The notes under the pieces: generated by a model
What the model saw: only the letters and a program-made list of their open reading frames with translations
Database searches by the model: none
Told to the model about the DNA's origin: nothing
Made by a program: the position numbers and the translations under genes
NCBI GenBank assembly: GCA_007128075.1
Contig: SKYD01000158.1
Span: forward strand, 1 to 8,825
From: Thiorhodovibrio sp.
GTDB lineage: Bacteria > Pseudomonadota > Gammaproteobacteria > Chromatiales > Chromatiaceae
DNA length: 8,825 nucleotides
Reading direction: 5' to 3'
Shown here: one piece after another, positions 1 through 6,450 of the stretch
Numbering within the stretch: position 1 is the stretch's first letter
How the letters are laid out: every line of letters starts with the position of its first letter

Positions 1-408
1 GATGTGCCTGATTTAGCACGGTTTTTAATCGCCAAAATCGCCAAAAACCAAGGGCGCGAGCTGACCATCACTGATTCCGCACTGAGTGCGCTGATGCACT
101 ACGATTGGCCGGGCAATGTGCGTGAGCTAGAAAACTGCATGGAGCGGGCGGCGGTGATGAGCCACGATGGGGTGATTGACCGCCAGGTGATTGATCTTAC
201 CGGGCTGAATATCCAACAGGCACCGCTGCCAACGAGCACGAGCAATATCGACCTGCAAGACCCCGAGATTGATGAGCGCGAGCGGGTGATTGCCGCCCTC
301 GAACAAGCCGGCTGGGTGCAGGCAAAAGCAGCACGGCTGTTAGGCATGACCCCGCGCCAGATTGCCTATCGCATCCAGACGCTGGATATTCAAGTCAAGC
401 AATTTTAA
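1..408 (+). CDS. nifA: NifA-type sigma-54-dependent transcriptional activator, C-terminal fragment
   Basis: The reading frame is open from base 1, so only the last 135 residues are present and the true start lies outside the window. Fragment residues 36-45 (WPGNVRELEN) are the end of the AAA+ sigma-54-interaction domain. A linker (about 66-92) follows, then a Fis-like helix-turn-helix at about 104-126, where GWVQAKAARLLG and MTPRQIAYRIQ closely match the C-termini of NifA from Klebsiella and Azotobacter. NifA activates nitrogenase genes with sigma-54 RNA polymerase. The only cysteine is residue 46; the linker lacks the Cys-X4-Cys of oxygen-sensitive rhizobial NifA, so oxygen and nitrogen control is more likely through a NifL-type partner (inference). 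The gene converges on the nuclease gene across about 30 bp with no clear terminator. Another NtrC-family activator is possible but the helix-turn-helix is unusually NifA-like. Confidence 0.88.
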   Translation, partial: DVPDLARFLIAKIAKNQGRELTITDSALSALMHYDWPGNVRELENCMERAAVMSHDGVIDRQVIDLTGLNIQQAPLPTSTSNIDLQDPEIDERERVIAALEQAGWVQAKAARLLGMTPRQIAYRIQTLDIQVKQF

Positions 409-438
409 GCACAGGCTCGCCAACTGCTACACAATTTT

Positions 439-915
439 TCACCTACGCCGACGGCGGTGTTCCCAAGGGCGTTGATGGTCGCCGGGTTGAAACCAAATAC
501 CAAGGCGAGCCTTCTGCGCACGCCGTTCGGCGGCGAAATAGCGAGATTCTGAGCAATATTGCCGATACACAGCAGCTTGACCAGCCTCGATCATAGCCAG
601 ATTGATACTGGTGTTGACATTGAAAATCTCACCGATCACTCGTCCGTAACGATCAGTATTGTGTTGTTTTAGACGGATGGTTCGCGGGGTGATGCGACGC
701 AGATGCGCGGTGCTCCGGTCGCCCCAAGGTCGCTGACTGCTTTCGGGTGCGTCGATGCAATAAAGACGAATCCGTACTTGTTTGCCGCGACATTCAGCGC
801 GAATTGTGTCTCCATCAGCAACATTGGTGACGCGACATATCGTATTAGATGACGCGCTTTGCGCAGTGCCCCAAAAAGCAGTAACGAGTAGCAGAAAATA
901 GATCAAGGATTTCAT
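439..915 (-). CDS. Secreted staphylococcal nuclease-like (SNase/thermonuclease) protein
   Basis: A 158-residue protein with a Sec signal peptide (residues 1-21, hydrophobic core LIYFLLLVTAF, likely cleavage after AQSA) and one SNase domain (about 25-145). The Ca-binding and catalytic pattern of S. aureus nuclease is conserved: D36 (in VADGDT), R50, D55 and E58 (in RLYCIDAPE) and R92 (in DRYGR), matching D21, R35, D40, E43 and R87. An active, probably periplasmic or secreted, Ca-dependent phosphodiesterase acting on DNA or RNA is therefore expected. Cysteines at 27, 42, 53 and 121 could form disulfides after export. The C-terminus ends in His plus five arginines, an unusually basic tail. The start overlaps the pgl stop as ATGA, and an AGGT Shine-Dalgarno (bases 925-922) lies 6 nt upstream, so translation is probably coupled. 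It is the last gene of the three-gene unit. The substrate is not known. Confidence 0.9.
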   Translation of the reverse strand: MKSLIYFLLLVTAFWGTAQSASSNTICRVTNVADGDTIRAECRGKQVRIRLYCIDAPESSQRPWGDRSTAHLRRITPRTIRLKQHNTDRYGRVIGEIFNVNTSINLAMIEAGQAAVYRQYCSESRYFAAERRAQKARLGIWFQPGDHQRPWEHRRRRR

Positions 916-1595
916 GTCGCGACCTGATCAACAAAAACATTGAGCGATCCATGCTTTGCCACCTCTGCAATCGGCAGAGCCACGCCCTGCTGCCAAGCGT
1001 GCAGGGCGCGGCGTTTGCTCTCACCCGTGACCAACAGCAACCGCTGTCGACTGGCAGCCAGGGCCGTCGGGGTGAGCGATACCCGCTGCGGTGGTGGCTT
1101 GGGGGCGTTGGTGACTGCCAGTGTCAATTGCTGCTCAGTGAAGGCACAGCCATCAGGAAACAAACTGGCGGTATGGCCATCCTCGCCCATCCCCAAGAGC
1201 ACCAGATCAAACGGCAGCGCAGTCTGAATGAGCTGCGCATAGCGGCGCGCTGCCTCAACTGGTCCGCATTCGGCAGGGATGGCAACTATTTGACGATGAT
1301 CAATCCCCGCTGGCTCAAACCAGGTGGTTGCCGCCAGTTGGCTATTGCGCTCAGGATCAGCGACCGGCAAACACCGTTCATCACCAAAATAAAACTGCCA
1401 GCCGCGCCAATCCTGATCGAGTGCCCCCAGTTGCCGATAGATCGCCGCTGGCGTGGTGCCACCTGCCAGCACCAGCCGAAATACACCACGAGCAGTCAGC
1501 GCGGCATTTGCCTGTTCAATAATCCACTCTGTGGCGGCGGCTGCCAATTGCTGGGCATCGGCAAAGCACTGGGTGGTGGCGTTGGGGAGCTGCAT
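912..1595 (-). CDS. pgl: 6-phosphogluconolactonase (DevB/Pgl family)
   Basis: A 227-residue cytosolic enzyme, normal length for the family, that hydrolyses 6-phosphogluconolactone to 6-phosphogluconate, the second step of the oxidative pentose phosphate (and Entner-Doudoroff) route. Family motifs are in the expected order: LAGGTTP (43-49), FGDER (70-74), DPERNS (80-85), GMGEDGHTASLFP (135-147), NAPKPPPQRVSLT (163-175) and GESKRRAL (191-198). No zwf or edd gene is visible beside it, which is the usual company for pgl. Instead it lies between the cysteine hydrolase and the nuclease. Its ATG overlaps the hydrolase stop by one base (TAATG) and it lacks an obvious Shine-Dalgarno, which suggests translation by re-initiation. 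Its own stop overlaps the nuclease start by four bases. Function call is firm; its pairing with these neighbours is unexplained. Confidence 0.95.
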   Translation of the reverse strand: MQLPNATTQCFADAQQLAAAATEWIIEQANAALTARGVFRLVLAGGTTPAAIYRQLGALDQDWRGWQFYFGDERCLPVADPERNSQLAATTWFEPAGIDHRQIVAIPAECGPVEAARRYAQLIQTALPFDLVLLGMGEDGHTASLFPDGCAFTEQQLTLAVTNAPKPPPQRVSLTPTALAASRQRLLLVTGESKRRALHAWQQGVALPIAEVAKHGSLNVFVDQVAT

Positions 1596-2173
1596 TACTT
1601 AAAAAGACTCCATACTTCACGGAACTTAGCATGGGTTGAGTCCGCCAGCCATTCAAAGCCGACCGATTCGGTATTGGTGATCTGAATTCCGCTGTGACGC
1701 ATGCGCTCCAGCGCGTTGTCGCGGTGATGCGGGTGCCGCGAAAGGATCGCATCGGCAACTACAAACACCTGGTAGCCCCAGCGTTGTAGACCAGAGGCGG
1801 TTTGCACGATGCAGATATGCGCTTCCATGCCAACCAAGATCACCTGTTTGCGCTCGGGGTTGCTGGTGATGCCGCGCTCAAAACCCGCTGCGGTGCAGCA
1901 TGAAAAACAGGTTTTTTCGGTGGCAACCACAGTGTCGGGCAACTGCTCGCGAATGCTGGCAATGGTTTTACCAAGACCACGGGGATTGTGCTCAGTCACG
2001 ATAACCGGAATCTCTAGGGTTTTTGCAGCGCGGATCAGGCGATGGATATTGGACTGGGCTTGTACCAGCTCATCTTGGGGCATCGCGGCAGCGAGCCGCT
2101 CTTGGGCATCGATAATTAAAAGCTGCGAGAAGGCACTTTGCGCCAGCGGCATGGGGGCTTGATGAATGCTCAT
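1595..2173 (-). CDS. Isochorismatase-family cysteine hydrolase (YcaC/ISOC1-like)
   Basis: A 192-residue protein of the isochorismatase-like superfamily. The catalytic triad is visible: D22 in LLIIDAQERL, K87 in ATEKTCFSC and C121 in VGMEAHICIVQT, with the family's cis-peptide-type region just before the Cys. TEHNPRGLGKT (60-70) resembles the TEQ-P-GLG motif of the ISOC1/YcaC branch. Members cleave small amides or related compounds; the substrate cannot be read from sequence. The start at 2173 is chosen because AGGAG (2188-2184) lies 10 nt upstream and homology begins just after it. The frame stays open to an ATG at 2308 but that extra stretch has no family similarity. Three cysteines (89, 92, 93) lie close to the catalytic lysine, which is unusual. 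It is the first gene of the minus-strand unit and overlaps pgl by one base, so it is probably cotranscribed with pgl and the nuclease. Confidence 0.9.
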   Translation of the reverse strand: MSIHQAPMPLAQSAFSQLLIIDAQERLAAAMPQDELVQAQSNIHRLIRAAKTLEIPVIVTEHNPRGLGKTIASIREQLPDTVVATEKTCFSCCTAAGFERGITSNPERKQVILVGMEAHICIVQTASGLQRWGYQVFVVADAILSRHPHHRDNALERMRHSGIQITNTESVGFEWLADSTHAKFREVWSLFK

Positions 2174-2183
2174 AAATAAAATT

Positions 2184-2188
2184 CTCCT
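2184..2188 (-). promoter_or_regulatory. Ribosome binding site of the cysteine hydrolase
   Basis: AGGAG on the minus strand, 10 nt before the ATG at 2173. It is the only strong Shine-Dalgarno in the upstream open frame and sets the start of the hydrolase 45 codons inside the longest open frame. Confidence 0.75.
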
Positions 2189-2335
2189 AAAAATCAAACA
2201 TGCCAGCGAGCAGATGCGCCGACAAAACTCACAGTTGGCCTCGTTTTCGTGCGAGAATAGTAGCTGAAATGTTCGTGCAACGCACCAAAACCTGCGCGGC
2301 GCGAACAATCTAAAAAGATCGCGCTGTTGCGGTGC

Positions 2336-2363
2336 GAACTTTCATCACCAAACCCGTGTCAAT
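2336..2363 (+). promoter_or_regulatory. Putative sigma-E (RpoE) autoregulatory promoter
   Basis: GAACTT (2336-2341, followed by TC) matches the -35 element of sigma-E promoters (GGAACTT), except that the base before GAACTT is C. TCAAT (2359-2363) fits the TCNNA/T-like -10 element, with a 17-nt spacer where 16 plus or minus 1 is usual. Transcription would start near 2369, leaving a leader of about 39 nt before the rpoE ATG. Autoregulation of rpoE by sigma-E is established in E. coli; its presence here is inferred from sequence match only. Confidence 0.55.
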
Positions 2364-2407
2364 ACGAGGCAACAAGACAGGGATGAAGATAGGCCGAGGC
2401 GGAGCCA

Positions 2408-2986
2408 ATGTCCGAGCGTAAGGTCGATCATGCGCTGGTCGTTCGGGCACAACAAGGAGATCGCCGTGCGTTCGATGTGCTGGTGCTCAAATACCAGCAG
2501 CGCGTTGCAGGGCTGATTGGGCGCTATTTGCGTGACAGCAGTGAGGTCTTTGATGTCACGCAAGAGGCATTTATTAAGGCATACCGTGCCTTGCCTGGTT
2601 TTCGTGGCGAGAGCGCGTTCTATACCTGGATTTATCGAATTGCAATTAACACCGCTAAAAATCATCTGGTGGCACAGGGTCGCCGCCCACCTCGCGATGA
2701 CATCAATGCCGAGGTCGCCGAACAGCTCGATCATGGCGGTCGCCTGCGCGAAACCGCCACTCCAGAGCGTGAATTGCTCACCAATGAGATTGCCGAGACC
2801 GTCCAAGCCGCTCTCGATGCCTTACCCGAGGATCTGCGTACCGCGATCATACTCCGCGAGCTGGAAGGCATGAGCTACCAAGAAATCGCCACCACAATGG
2901 ACTGTCCAATTGGCACCGTGCGCTCACGAATTTTTCGAGCACGCGAGGCGATTGACAACCGCTTACAACCGCTTTTGCAATCGTAA
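2408..2986 (+). CDS. rpoE: RNA polymerase sigma factor RpoE (sigma-24, envelope stress)
   Basis: A 192-residue ECF sigma factor almost the same length as E. coli RpoE (191). Region 2 spans roughly 20-90 and includes QEAFIKAYRAL, FRGESAFYTWIYRIAINTAKN and then VAQGRRPP. Region 4 spans about 139-183 with MSYQEIATTMDCPIGTVRS and RIFRAREAID. These stretches are nearly identical to those of E. coli RpoE, which directs transcription of genes for outer-membrane protein folding and periplasmic proteases. A GAGG Shine-Dalgarno (2396-2399) sits 8 nt before the ATG. It is the first gene of rpoE-rseA-rseB-rseC, 18 bp ahead of rseA, and a sigma-E-like promoter lies upstream. It is held inactive by RseA until envelope stress. 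Confidence 0.97.
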   Translation: MSERKVDHALVVRAQQGDRRAFDVLVLKYQQRVAGLIGRYLRDSSEVFDVTQEAFIKAYRALPGFRGESAFYTWIYRIAINTAKNHLVAQGRRPPRDDINAEVAEQLDHGGRLRETATPERELLTNEIAETVQAALDALPEDLRTAIILRELEGMSYQEIATTMDCPIGTVRSRIFRAREAIDNRLQPLLQS

Positions 2987-3004
2987 AATGTAGGTTCATA
3001 TCCC

Positions 3005-3574
3005 ATGCAACACGAACCACATCAACGCCTCTCGGCGGTTCTTGATCAGGAAACCACGGCTGCAGAAACCGCTGCCACACTCGATCAACTGCTGAACAAT
3101 CCAGAATTGGAGGCGCGCTGGGAACGCTATCATCTCATCGGCGGCGTGATTCGTGGCGAGCCAGTGTCACCCGATTATCGTTTGTTAGCCCAGAGCGTCG
3201 CCGCCCGCTTGGCAACTGAGCCGCTAATTAGCACTTTGCCACCACCTCGGCGTTGGTTCATTCCCTGGTTTGAGCATTGGATGCCGCTGGCAGGTGCAGC
3301 AATGGCGAGTGTGATGCTGCTTGGAGTGATGGTGTGGCACCCGGCAGTTGACGGGCTGCTTAACCAGCAATCGCTAACGCACCCGGATAGGATGCTGGCG
3401 CTGGCAACGGAACAGCCCCCAGCACTTGATACTGTTGATGCTTGGCCACTGAATGAGCCAGCACTTGAATCCAAGCTCCACTGGTTTGTGCTCGGACATC
3501 AGGAAAGTGCTTCGTTTAGTGGATTTCAGGGGCATATCCCCTATGCAACCCTGGTTGGCTATGATGGCCAGTGA
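3005..3574 (+). CDS. rseA: Anti-sigma-E factor RseA (MucA-like)
   Basis: A 189-residue single-pass inner-membrane anti-sigma factor. The cytoplasmic N-terminal domain (1-80) has LSAVLDQET at 9-17 and RWERYHLIGGVIRG at 38-51, matching the sigma-E-binding region of RseA (LSALMDGE, ESYHLIRD). One transmembrane helix lies at about 93-111 (MPLAGAAMASVMLLGVMVW). The periplasmic part (112-189) ends with a conserved segment, ESASFSGFQGHIPYATLVGYD, similar to the C-terminus of MucA/RseA proteins where RseB/MucB and site-1 protease control act. In the known pathway DegS cuts the periplasmic side, then RseP cuts in the membrane, releasing RpoE. It is cotranscribed with rpoE, with a weak TAGGT Shine-Dalgarno (2991-2995), and its 3' end overlaps the rseB start. 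Confidence 0.93.
   Translation: MQHEPHQRLSAVLDQETTAAETAATLDQLLNNPELEARWERYHLIGGVIRGEPVSPDYRLLAQSVAARLATEPLISTLPPPRRWFIPWFEHWMPLAGAAMASVMLLGVMVWHPAVDGLLNQQSLTHPDRMLALATEQPPALDTVDAWPLNEPALESKLHWFVLGHQESASFSGFQGHIPYATLVGYDGQ
3528..3532 (+). promoter_or_regulatory. Candidate ribosome binding site of rseB, inside rseA
   Basis: AGGGG lies 10 nt before the ATG at 3543 and within the last codons of rseA. It favours 3543 over the ATGs at 3561 and 3564, which have no comparable purine-rich site. Confidence 0.5.
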
Positions 3575-4493
3575 TCGCCTGATCGTTGAAACTATAGCGT
3601 TTGCTTGCGGTGTCACATTGCTGCTGGATGCAGGTGCGGCACTGGGCGATCCACTCAGCCAGCTCGAGCGCATGGGGCAAGCGTTGAGAACCCGTGAATA
3701 TGAAGGCACTCTGGTTCATCTGCGCGACCATCAACTCTCGGCATTGCGGATTGCACATCGCATCGAAAACGGTGAATCGCGGGCGAGTTTGCTGACGCTT
3801 AACGGGCCGTTGCGCACCTTGGCCCGCAGTGAACGTGGAATCGCCTGTCTGCTGCCTGGCCAACAACGCCCGATTTTGGTGGATCGAGCACCTGCTGCAA
3901 ATCTGCGCCGCTCCGCAACTGGGGCAGATTGGTCAGCTCTGGAGCGTCATTATCAGATTCAGGCCAAGGGCAGCTCGCGGGTTGCCGGTCGTGAGGTGGA
4001 GCTGATCAGCATTCAGCCACGAGATGAGTTCCGTTATGGCTATCGGGTGTCGATTGATGATGAGACAGCCTTGCCGCTACAGATTGAGCTGCTAAATCAA
4101 GATGCTGAGCCGCTGGAGCAGTTGATGTTTACTGAGCTTCAGGTTCAGCCGCTGGTGACCACCCCTATCGCCGCACCCTCAGCAACCACCCCAGTTGCAG
4201 CCGAGCCGCCAACCGCCACCACCTGGACAGTGACCACCCTGCCGCCGGGGTTTCGTCACCATCGCTATCAACGCACCGCACAGGGGATTGAGCATTTTTT
4301 ATTTGGTGACGGCCTGGCCTCGGTTTCAGTGTATATCGAGCCAGTGCAAGAATTCGGCCTGCAAGGTGCCACCCGCTTGGGGGCGATTCATGCCGCTGGG
4401 CGACAAATCGATGCCCATCAGGTCACAGTGGTTGGCGAGGTGCCAGCGGTGACTGTGATGCATTTACTTAATGGTGTACAACACAATGATTGA
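3543..4493 (+). CDS. rseB: Sigma-E regulatory periplasmic protein RseB (MucB-like)
   Basis: A protein of about 316 residues (E. coli RseB: 318). It has an N-terminal export signal with hydrophobic core IVETIAFACGVTLLL and likely cleavage near AALG/DP. The mature protein starts with a LolA-like domain including LSQLERMGQALRTREYEGTLVHLRDHQL, typical of MucB/RseB N-termini. A Thr/Ala/Pro-rich linker (about 202-229) leads to the C-terminal domain, which includes LPPGFRHHRYQR and ends in AVTVMHLLN. RseB binds the periplasmic part of RseA, shielding it from DegS, and is released by lipopolysaccharide and lipid signals. The start is uncertain: 3543 has AGGGG upstream and overlaps rseA by 32 bp; 3561 or 3564 would overlap by 14 or 11 bp and shorten the signal peptide. 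The stop overlaps rseC by 8 bp, so the genes are likely coupled. Confidence 0.93.
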   Translation: MQPWLAMMASDRLIVETIAFACGVTLLLDAGAALGDPLSQLERMGQALRTREYEGTLVHLRDHQLSALRIAHRIENGESRASLLTLNGPLRTLARSERGIACLLPGQQRPILVDRAPAANLRRSATGADWSALERHYQIQAKGSSRVAGREVELISIQPRDEFRYGYRVSIDDETALPLQIELLNQDAEPLEQLMFTELQVQPLVTTPIAAPSATTPVAAEPPTATTWTVTTLPPGFRHHRYQRTAQGIEHFLFGDGLASVSVYIEPVQEFGLQGATRLGAIHAAGRQIDAHQVTVVGEVPAVTVMHLLNGVQHND

Positions 4494-4923
4494 ACAACCA
4501 GCGCGAGTGATTGCCGCTGATGCGGATTGGGTTGAAATTGAGGCACAACGCCAAACCGGCTGCTCAGGCTGCTCGGCGCAAACCGGCTGCGGGGTCTCGC
4601 TGCTTGATCGCGTGCTTGGTCGCCGCCCGCTGCGGCTACGGCTGCCCAATGCCATCAATGCCCAACCTGGCGATAAAGTCTTGCTTGGAATTGCCGATGA
4701 CGAGCTGCTCAAAGCCGCAGTGATCGCCTATCTGTTGCCATTGCTCGGTCTCTTGGTCGGAGCAATGATTGGGGCGTGGCTGTTTCCGCGTTTGGGACTC
4801 GGCAGCAATGAACTGTGGAGCCTGGCTGGCGGAGTGCTAGGCTTTACGCTCGTGCTGGCTTGGGTGGCACAGCACGGACGCAGCCGACGCTATAGCACCC
4901 ATCGTTTACGACACGATTGCTGA
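4486..4923 (+). CDS. rseC: RseC/MucC family membrane protein (SoxR-reducing system component)
   Basis: A 145-residue inner-membrane protein. The N-terminal cytoplasmic part has C26-X2-C29-X5-C35 (TGCSGCSAQTGCG), the same spacing as in E. coli RseC (SCSSCASRAGCG), a possible metal or redox site. Two transmembrane segments follow (about 77-100 and 111-128), then a basic Arg-rich C-terminus (RSRRYSTHRLRH). In E. coli RseC has a mild effect on sigma-E and, with the Rsx (Rnf) complex, is needed to keep SoxR reduced. The start MIEQPARVI matches the family N-terminus; a start five codons upstream (4471) is possible. It overlaps rseB by 8 bp and is the last gene of the sigma-E block. Tandem stops TGA TAA end it. 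The rnf operon lies about 1.65 kb downstream, which fits the Rsx-RseC partnership. Confidence 0.92.
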   Translation: MIEQPARVIAADADWVEIEAQRQTGCSGCSAQTGCGVSLLDRVLGRRPLRLRLPNAINAQPGDKVLLGIADDELLKAAVIAYLLPLLGLLVGAMIGAWLFPRLGLGSNELWSLAGGVLGFTLVLAWVAQHGRSRRYSTHRLRHDC

Positions 4924-4958
4924 TAAAAATTCAGCCACGATTTTCATCACGATCATCA

Positions 4959-4986
4959 GTCGGGGCGGTTCGCGAACCGCCCCGAC
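4959..4986. repeat. Perfect 28-bp palindrome between rseC and hemN
   Basis: GTCGGGGCGGTTCG is followed immediately by its exact reverse complement CGAACCGCCCCGAC, so RNA from either strand could form a 12-bp GC-rich stem with a CGCG loop. No T-run follows on either strand, so it is not a standard intrinsic terminator. The 7-mer CGATCAT occurs on both sides (4950-4956 and 4993-4999). It could be a repetitive extragenic palindrome, an mRNA-stabilising 3' hairpin for the rpoE-rseABC transcript, or a protein-binding site for hemN control. Whether it is repeated in the genome cannot be seen here. Confidence 0.8.
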
Positions 4987-5005
4987 GATATTCGATCATT
5001 CACTT

Positions 5006-5009
5006 GAGG
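5006..5009 (+). promoter_or_regulatory. Ribosome binding site of hemN
   Basis: GAGG, 6 nt before the ATG at 5016. It decides the hemN start, because the reading frame stays open upstream to 4917 through the palindrome. Confidence 0.75.
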
Positions 5010-5015
5010 TACTTC

Positions 5016-6431
5016 ATGCTTACCCAACCATCGGCTTCTGCACCCTCTGACCAGCGCACGGTGTTTGATCTGGCGCTGATTAAGCGTTATGACCAAAGCG
5101 GACCGCGCTATACATCTTACCCCACTGCGGTCGAGTTTGATCCAAAGTTCGACGAGGCGGCGTATCGGGCGACCTGTGAGCGCAGCAATGCCAGCGGGCG
5201 GCCCTTGTCGCTGTATTTTCATATCCCATTTTGCGACACTGTGTGTTTCTATTGTGCCTGCAACAAGCTGGCGACCAAGGATCGCAGTCTCGCCCAGCCT
5301 TACCTGGAGCGGCTGGAGCGCGAGATGGCGATGCAAGCGGCGTTGTTTGATCGCAGCCGCGTGGTTGAGCAATTGCACTGGGGTGGCGGCACGCCAACCT
5401 TCATTAGCCACGATCAGATGCGTCAGTTGATGCACGACACCCGCCGTCATTTTACCCTGTTGGATGATGACAGCGGTGAGTATTCAATTGAGATTGACCC
5501 GCGTGAGGCGACGGTGGATACCATCAAGCTGTTGCGCGAGCTTGGCTTTAATCGCATGAGCTTGGGCGTGCAGGATTTTGATGCGCGGGTGCAAAAGGCC
5601 GTCAATCGTGTGCAAAGCGAGGATGAGACCATGGCGGTGCTGGAAGCAGCACGCACTGAGGGCTTTCGCTCGATCAGCATTGATCTAATTTATGGGCTGC
5701 CGTTTCAAACCGTCGAAGAATTTTCGCGCACCCTAGAAAAGGTCATCGCTGCCGCGCCGGAGCGGATTTCGGTGTTTAACTATGCCCATCTGCCGGCTCG
5801 CTTTAGCCCACAACGGCGCATTGATGAAACCGATCTGCCGCTGCCCCAGGTCAAGCTCGATATTTTGCAGATGACCATTGAGCGGCTGACGGCGGCGGGT
5901 TGGCTATACATTGGTATGGATCACTTTGCCCAGCCTGAAGATGAGCTGGCACGGGCGCAGCGCGACGGCACGCTGTATCGTAATTTTCAGGGCTACTCGA
6001 CCCATGCCGACTGCGATCTAATTGGTCTGGGTGTGACCTCGGTGGGCAAGGTTGCCAATACCTATAGCCAGAATCTGCGCGAGCTAGAGGAATACAATGC
6101 CGCGATTGATGCCGGTCATCTGGCAGTGTTTCGCGGCATCGAACTCAACCGCGATGATGAGATCCGCCGCGACACCATCACGCGGCTGATCTGTCATTTT
6201 AAGCTCGATTTTGCCGACATCGAGCGCGCCTGGGGGCTGGTCTTTAAGGATTATTTCGCCACCAGTCTTGCCAAACTCGAACAGATGCAGGGCGACGGGC
6301 TGTTGACTATCGATGCGCAGGGGATTCGGGTATTGCCTAGCGGGCGGCTGCTGATTCGCAACATCTGCATGGCATTTGATGCCTATCTGGAGGCGAAAAG
6401 CGGGCCGATTGGCTTTTCCAAGGTGATTTAA
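5016..6431 (+). CDS. hemN: Oxygen-independent coproporphyrinogen III oxidase (radical SAM, HemN)
   Basis: A 471-residue cytosolic enzyme (E. coli HemN: 457) that decarboxylates coproporphyrinogen III to protoporphyrinogen IX without oxygen, in haem and possibly (bacterio)chlorophyll synthesis. The N-terminal signature IKRYDQSGPRYTSYPTA (22-38) is that of true HemN, not the HemW-like paralogue. The radical-SAM 4Fe-4S motif is C73-X3-C77-X2-C80 with the additional C82 (HIPFCDTVCFYCACN), exactly as in E. coli (C62, C66, C69, C71). The SAM-binding GGGTPTF is at 123-129, and the C-terminal part has the expected GYSTHADCDLIGLGVTS and RGIELNRDDEIRR. It is flanked by two GC-rich palindromic elements and has its own Shine-Dalgarno. 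No clear Fnr/Anr box is visible upstream. Reduction of the cluster needs a low-potential donor, so closeness to rnf may matter (inference). Confidence 0.97.
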   Translation: MLTQPSASAPSDQRTVFDLALIKRYDQSGPRYTSYPTAVEFDPKFDEAAYRATCERSNASGRPLSLYFHIPFCDTVCFYCACNKLATKDRSLAQPYLERLEREMAMQAALFDRSRVVEQLHWGGGTPTFISHDQMRQLMHDTRRHFTLLDDDSGEYSIEIDPREATVDTIKLLRELGFNRMSLGVQDFDARVQKAVNRVQSEDETMAVLEAARTEGFRSISIDLIYGLPFQTVEEFSRTLEKVIAAAPERISVFNYAHLPARFSPQRRIDETDLPLPQVKLDILQMTIERLTAAGWLYIGMDHFAQPEDELARAQRDGTLYRNFQGYSTHADCDLIGLGVTSVGKVANTYSQNLRELEEYNAAIDAGHLAVFRGIELNRDDEIRRDTITRLICHFKLDFADIERAWGLVFKDYFATSLAKLEQMQGDGLLTIDAQGIRVLPSGRLLIRNICMAFDAYLEAKSGPIGFSKVI

Positions 6432-6450
6432 TGCTAAAGATAGACAATTG

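Noticed and set aside
409..438. Bidirectional terminator between nifA and the nuclease gene
   Set aside because: There is a short T-run at 435-439 but no stem of more than three base pairs before it.
1621..1627. GGAACTT, a perfect sigma-E -35 match on the plus strand
   Set aside because: It lies inside the hydrolase gene on the opposite strand, with no -10 element at 15-17 nt and no plus-strand gene downstream.
951..1685. Long plus-strand open frame of 244 codons opposite pgl
   Set aside because: It is antisense to pgl, which has all family motifs; the translated frame is Arg/Cys/Gly-rich and shows no domain.
2174..2308. 45-residue N-terminal extension of the cysteine hydrolase
   Set aside because: No family similarity, Cys/Arg-rich, and a strong AGGAG site sits right before the internal ATG at 2173.
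2345..2806. Minus-strand open frame of 153 codons opposite rpoE
   Set aside because: Shadow of rpoE, which is nearly identical to known RpoE in its key regions.
3453..3542. Longer rseB start at 3453
   Set aside because: It would overlap rseA by over 120 bp and place 30 unrelated residues before the signal peptide.
4959..4986. Intrinsic terminator after rseC
   Set aside because: The stem is strong but no T-run follows on either strand.
4917..5015. Upstream extension of hemN
   Set aside because: It runs through the palindrome, has no HemN similarity, and a good GAGG site precedes the ATG at 5016.
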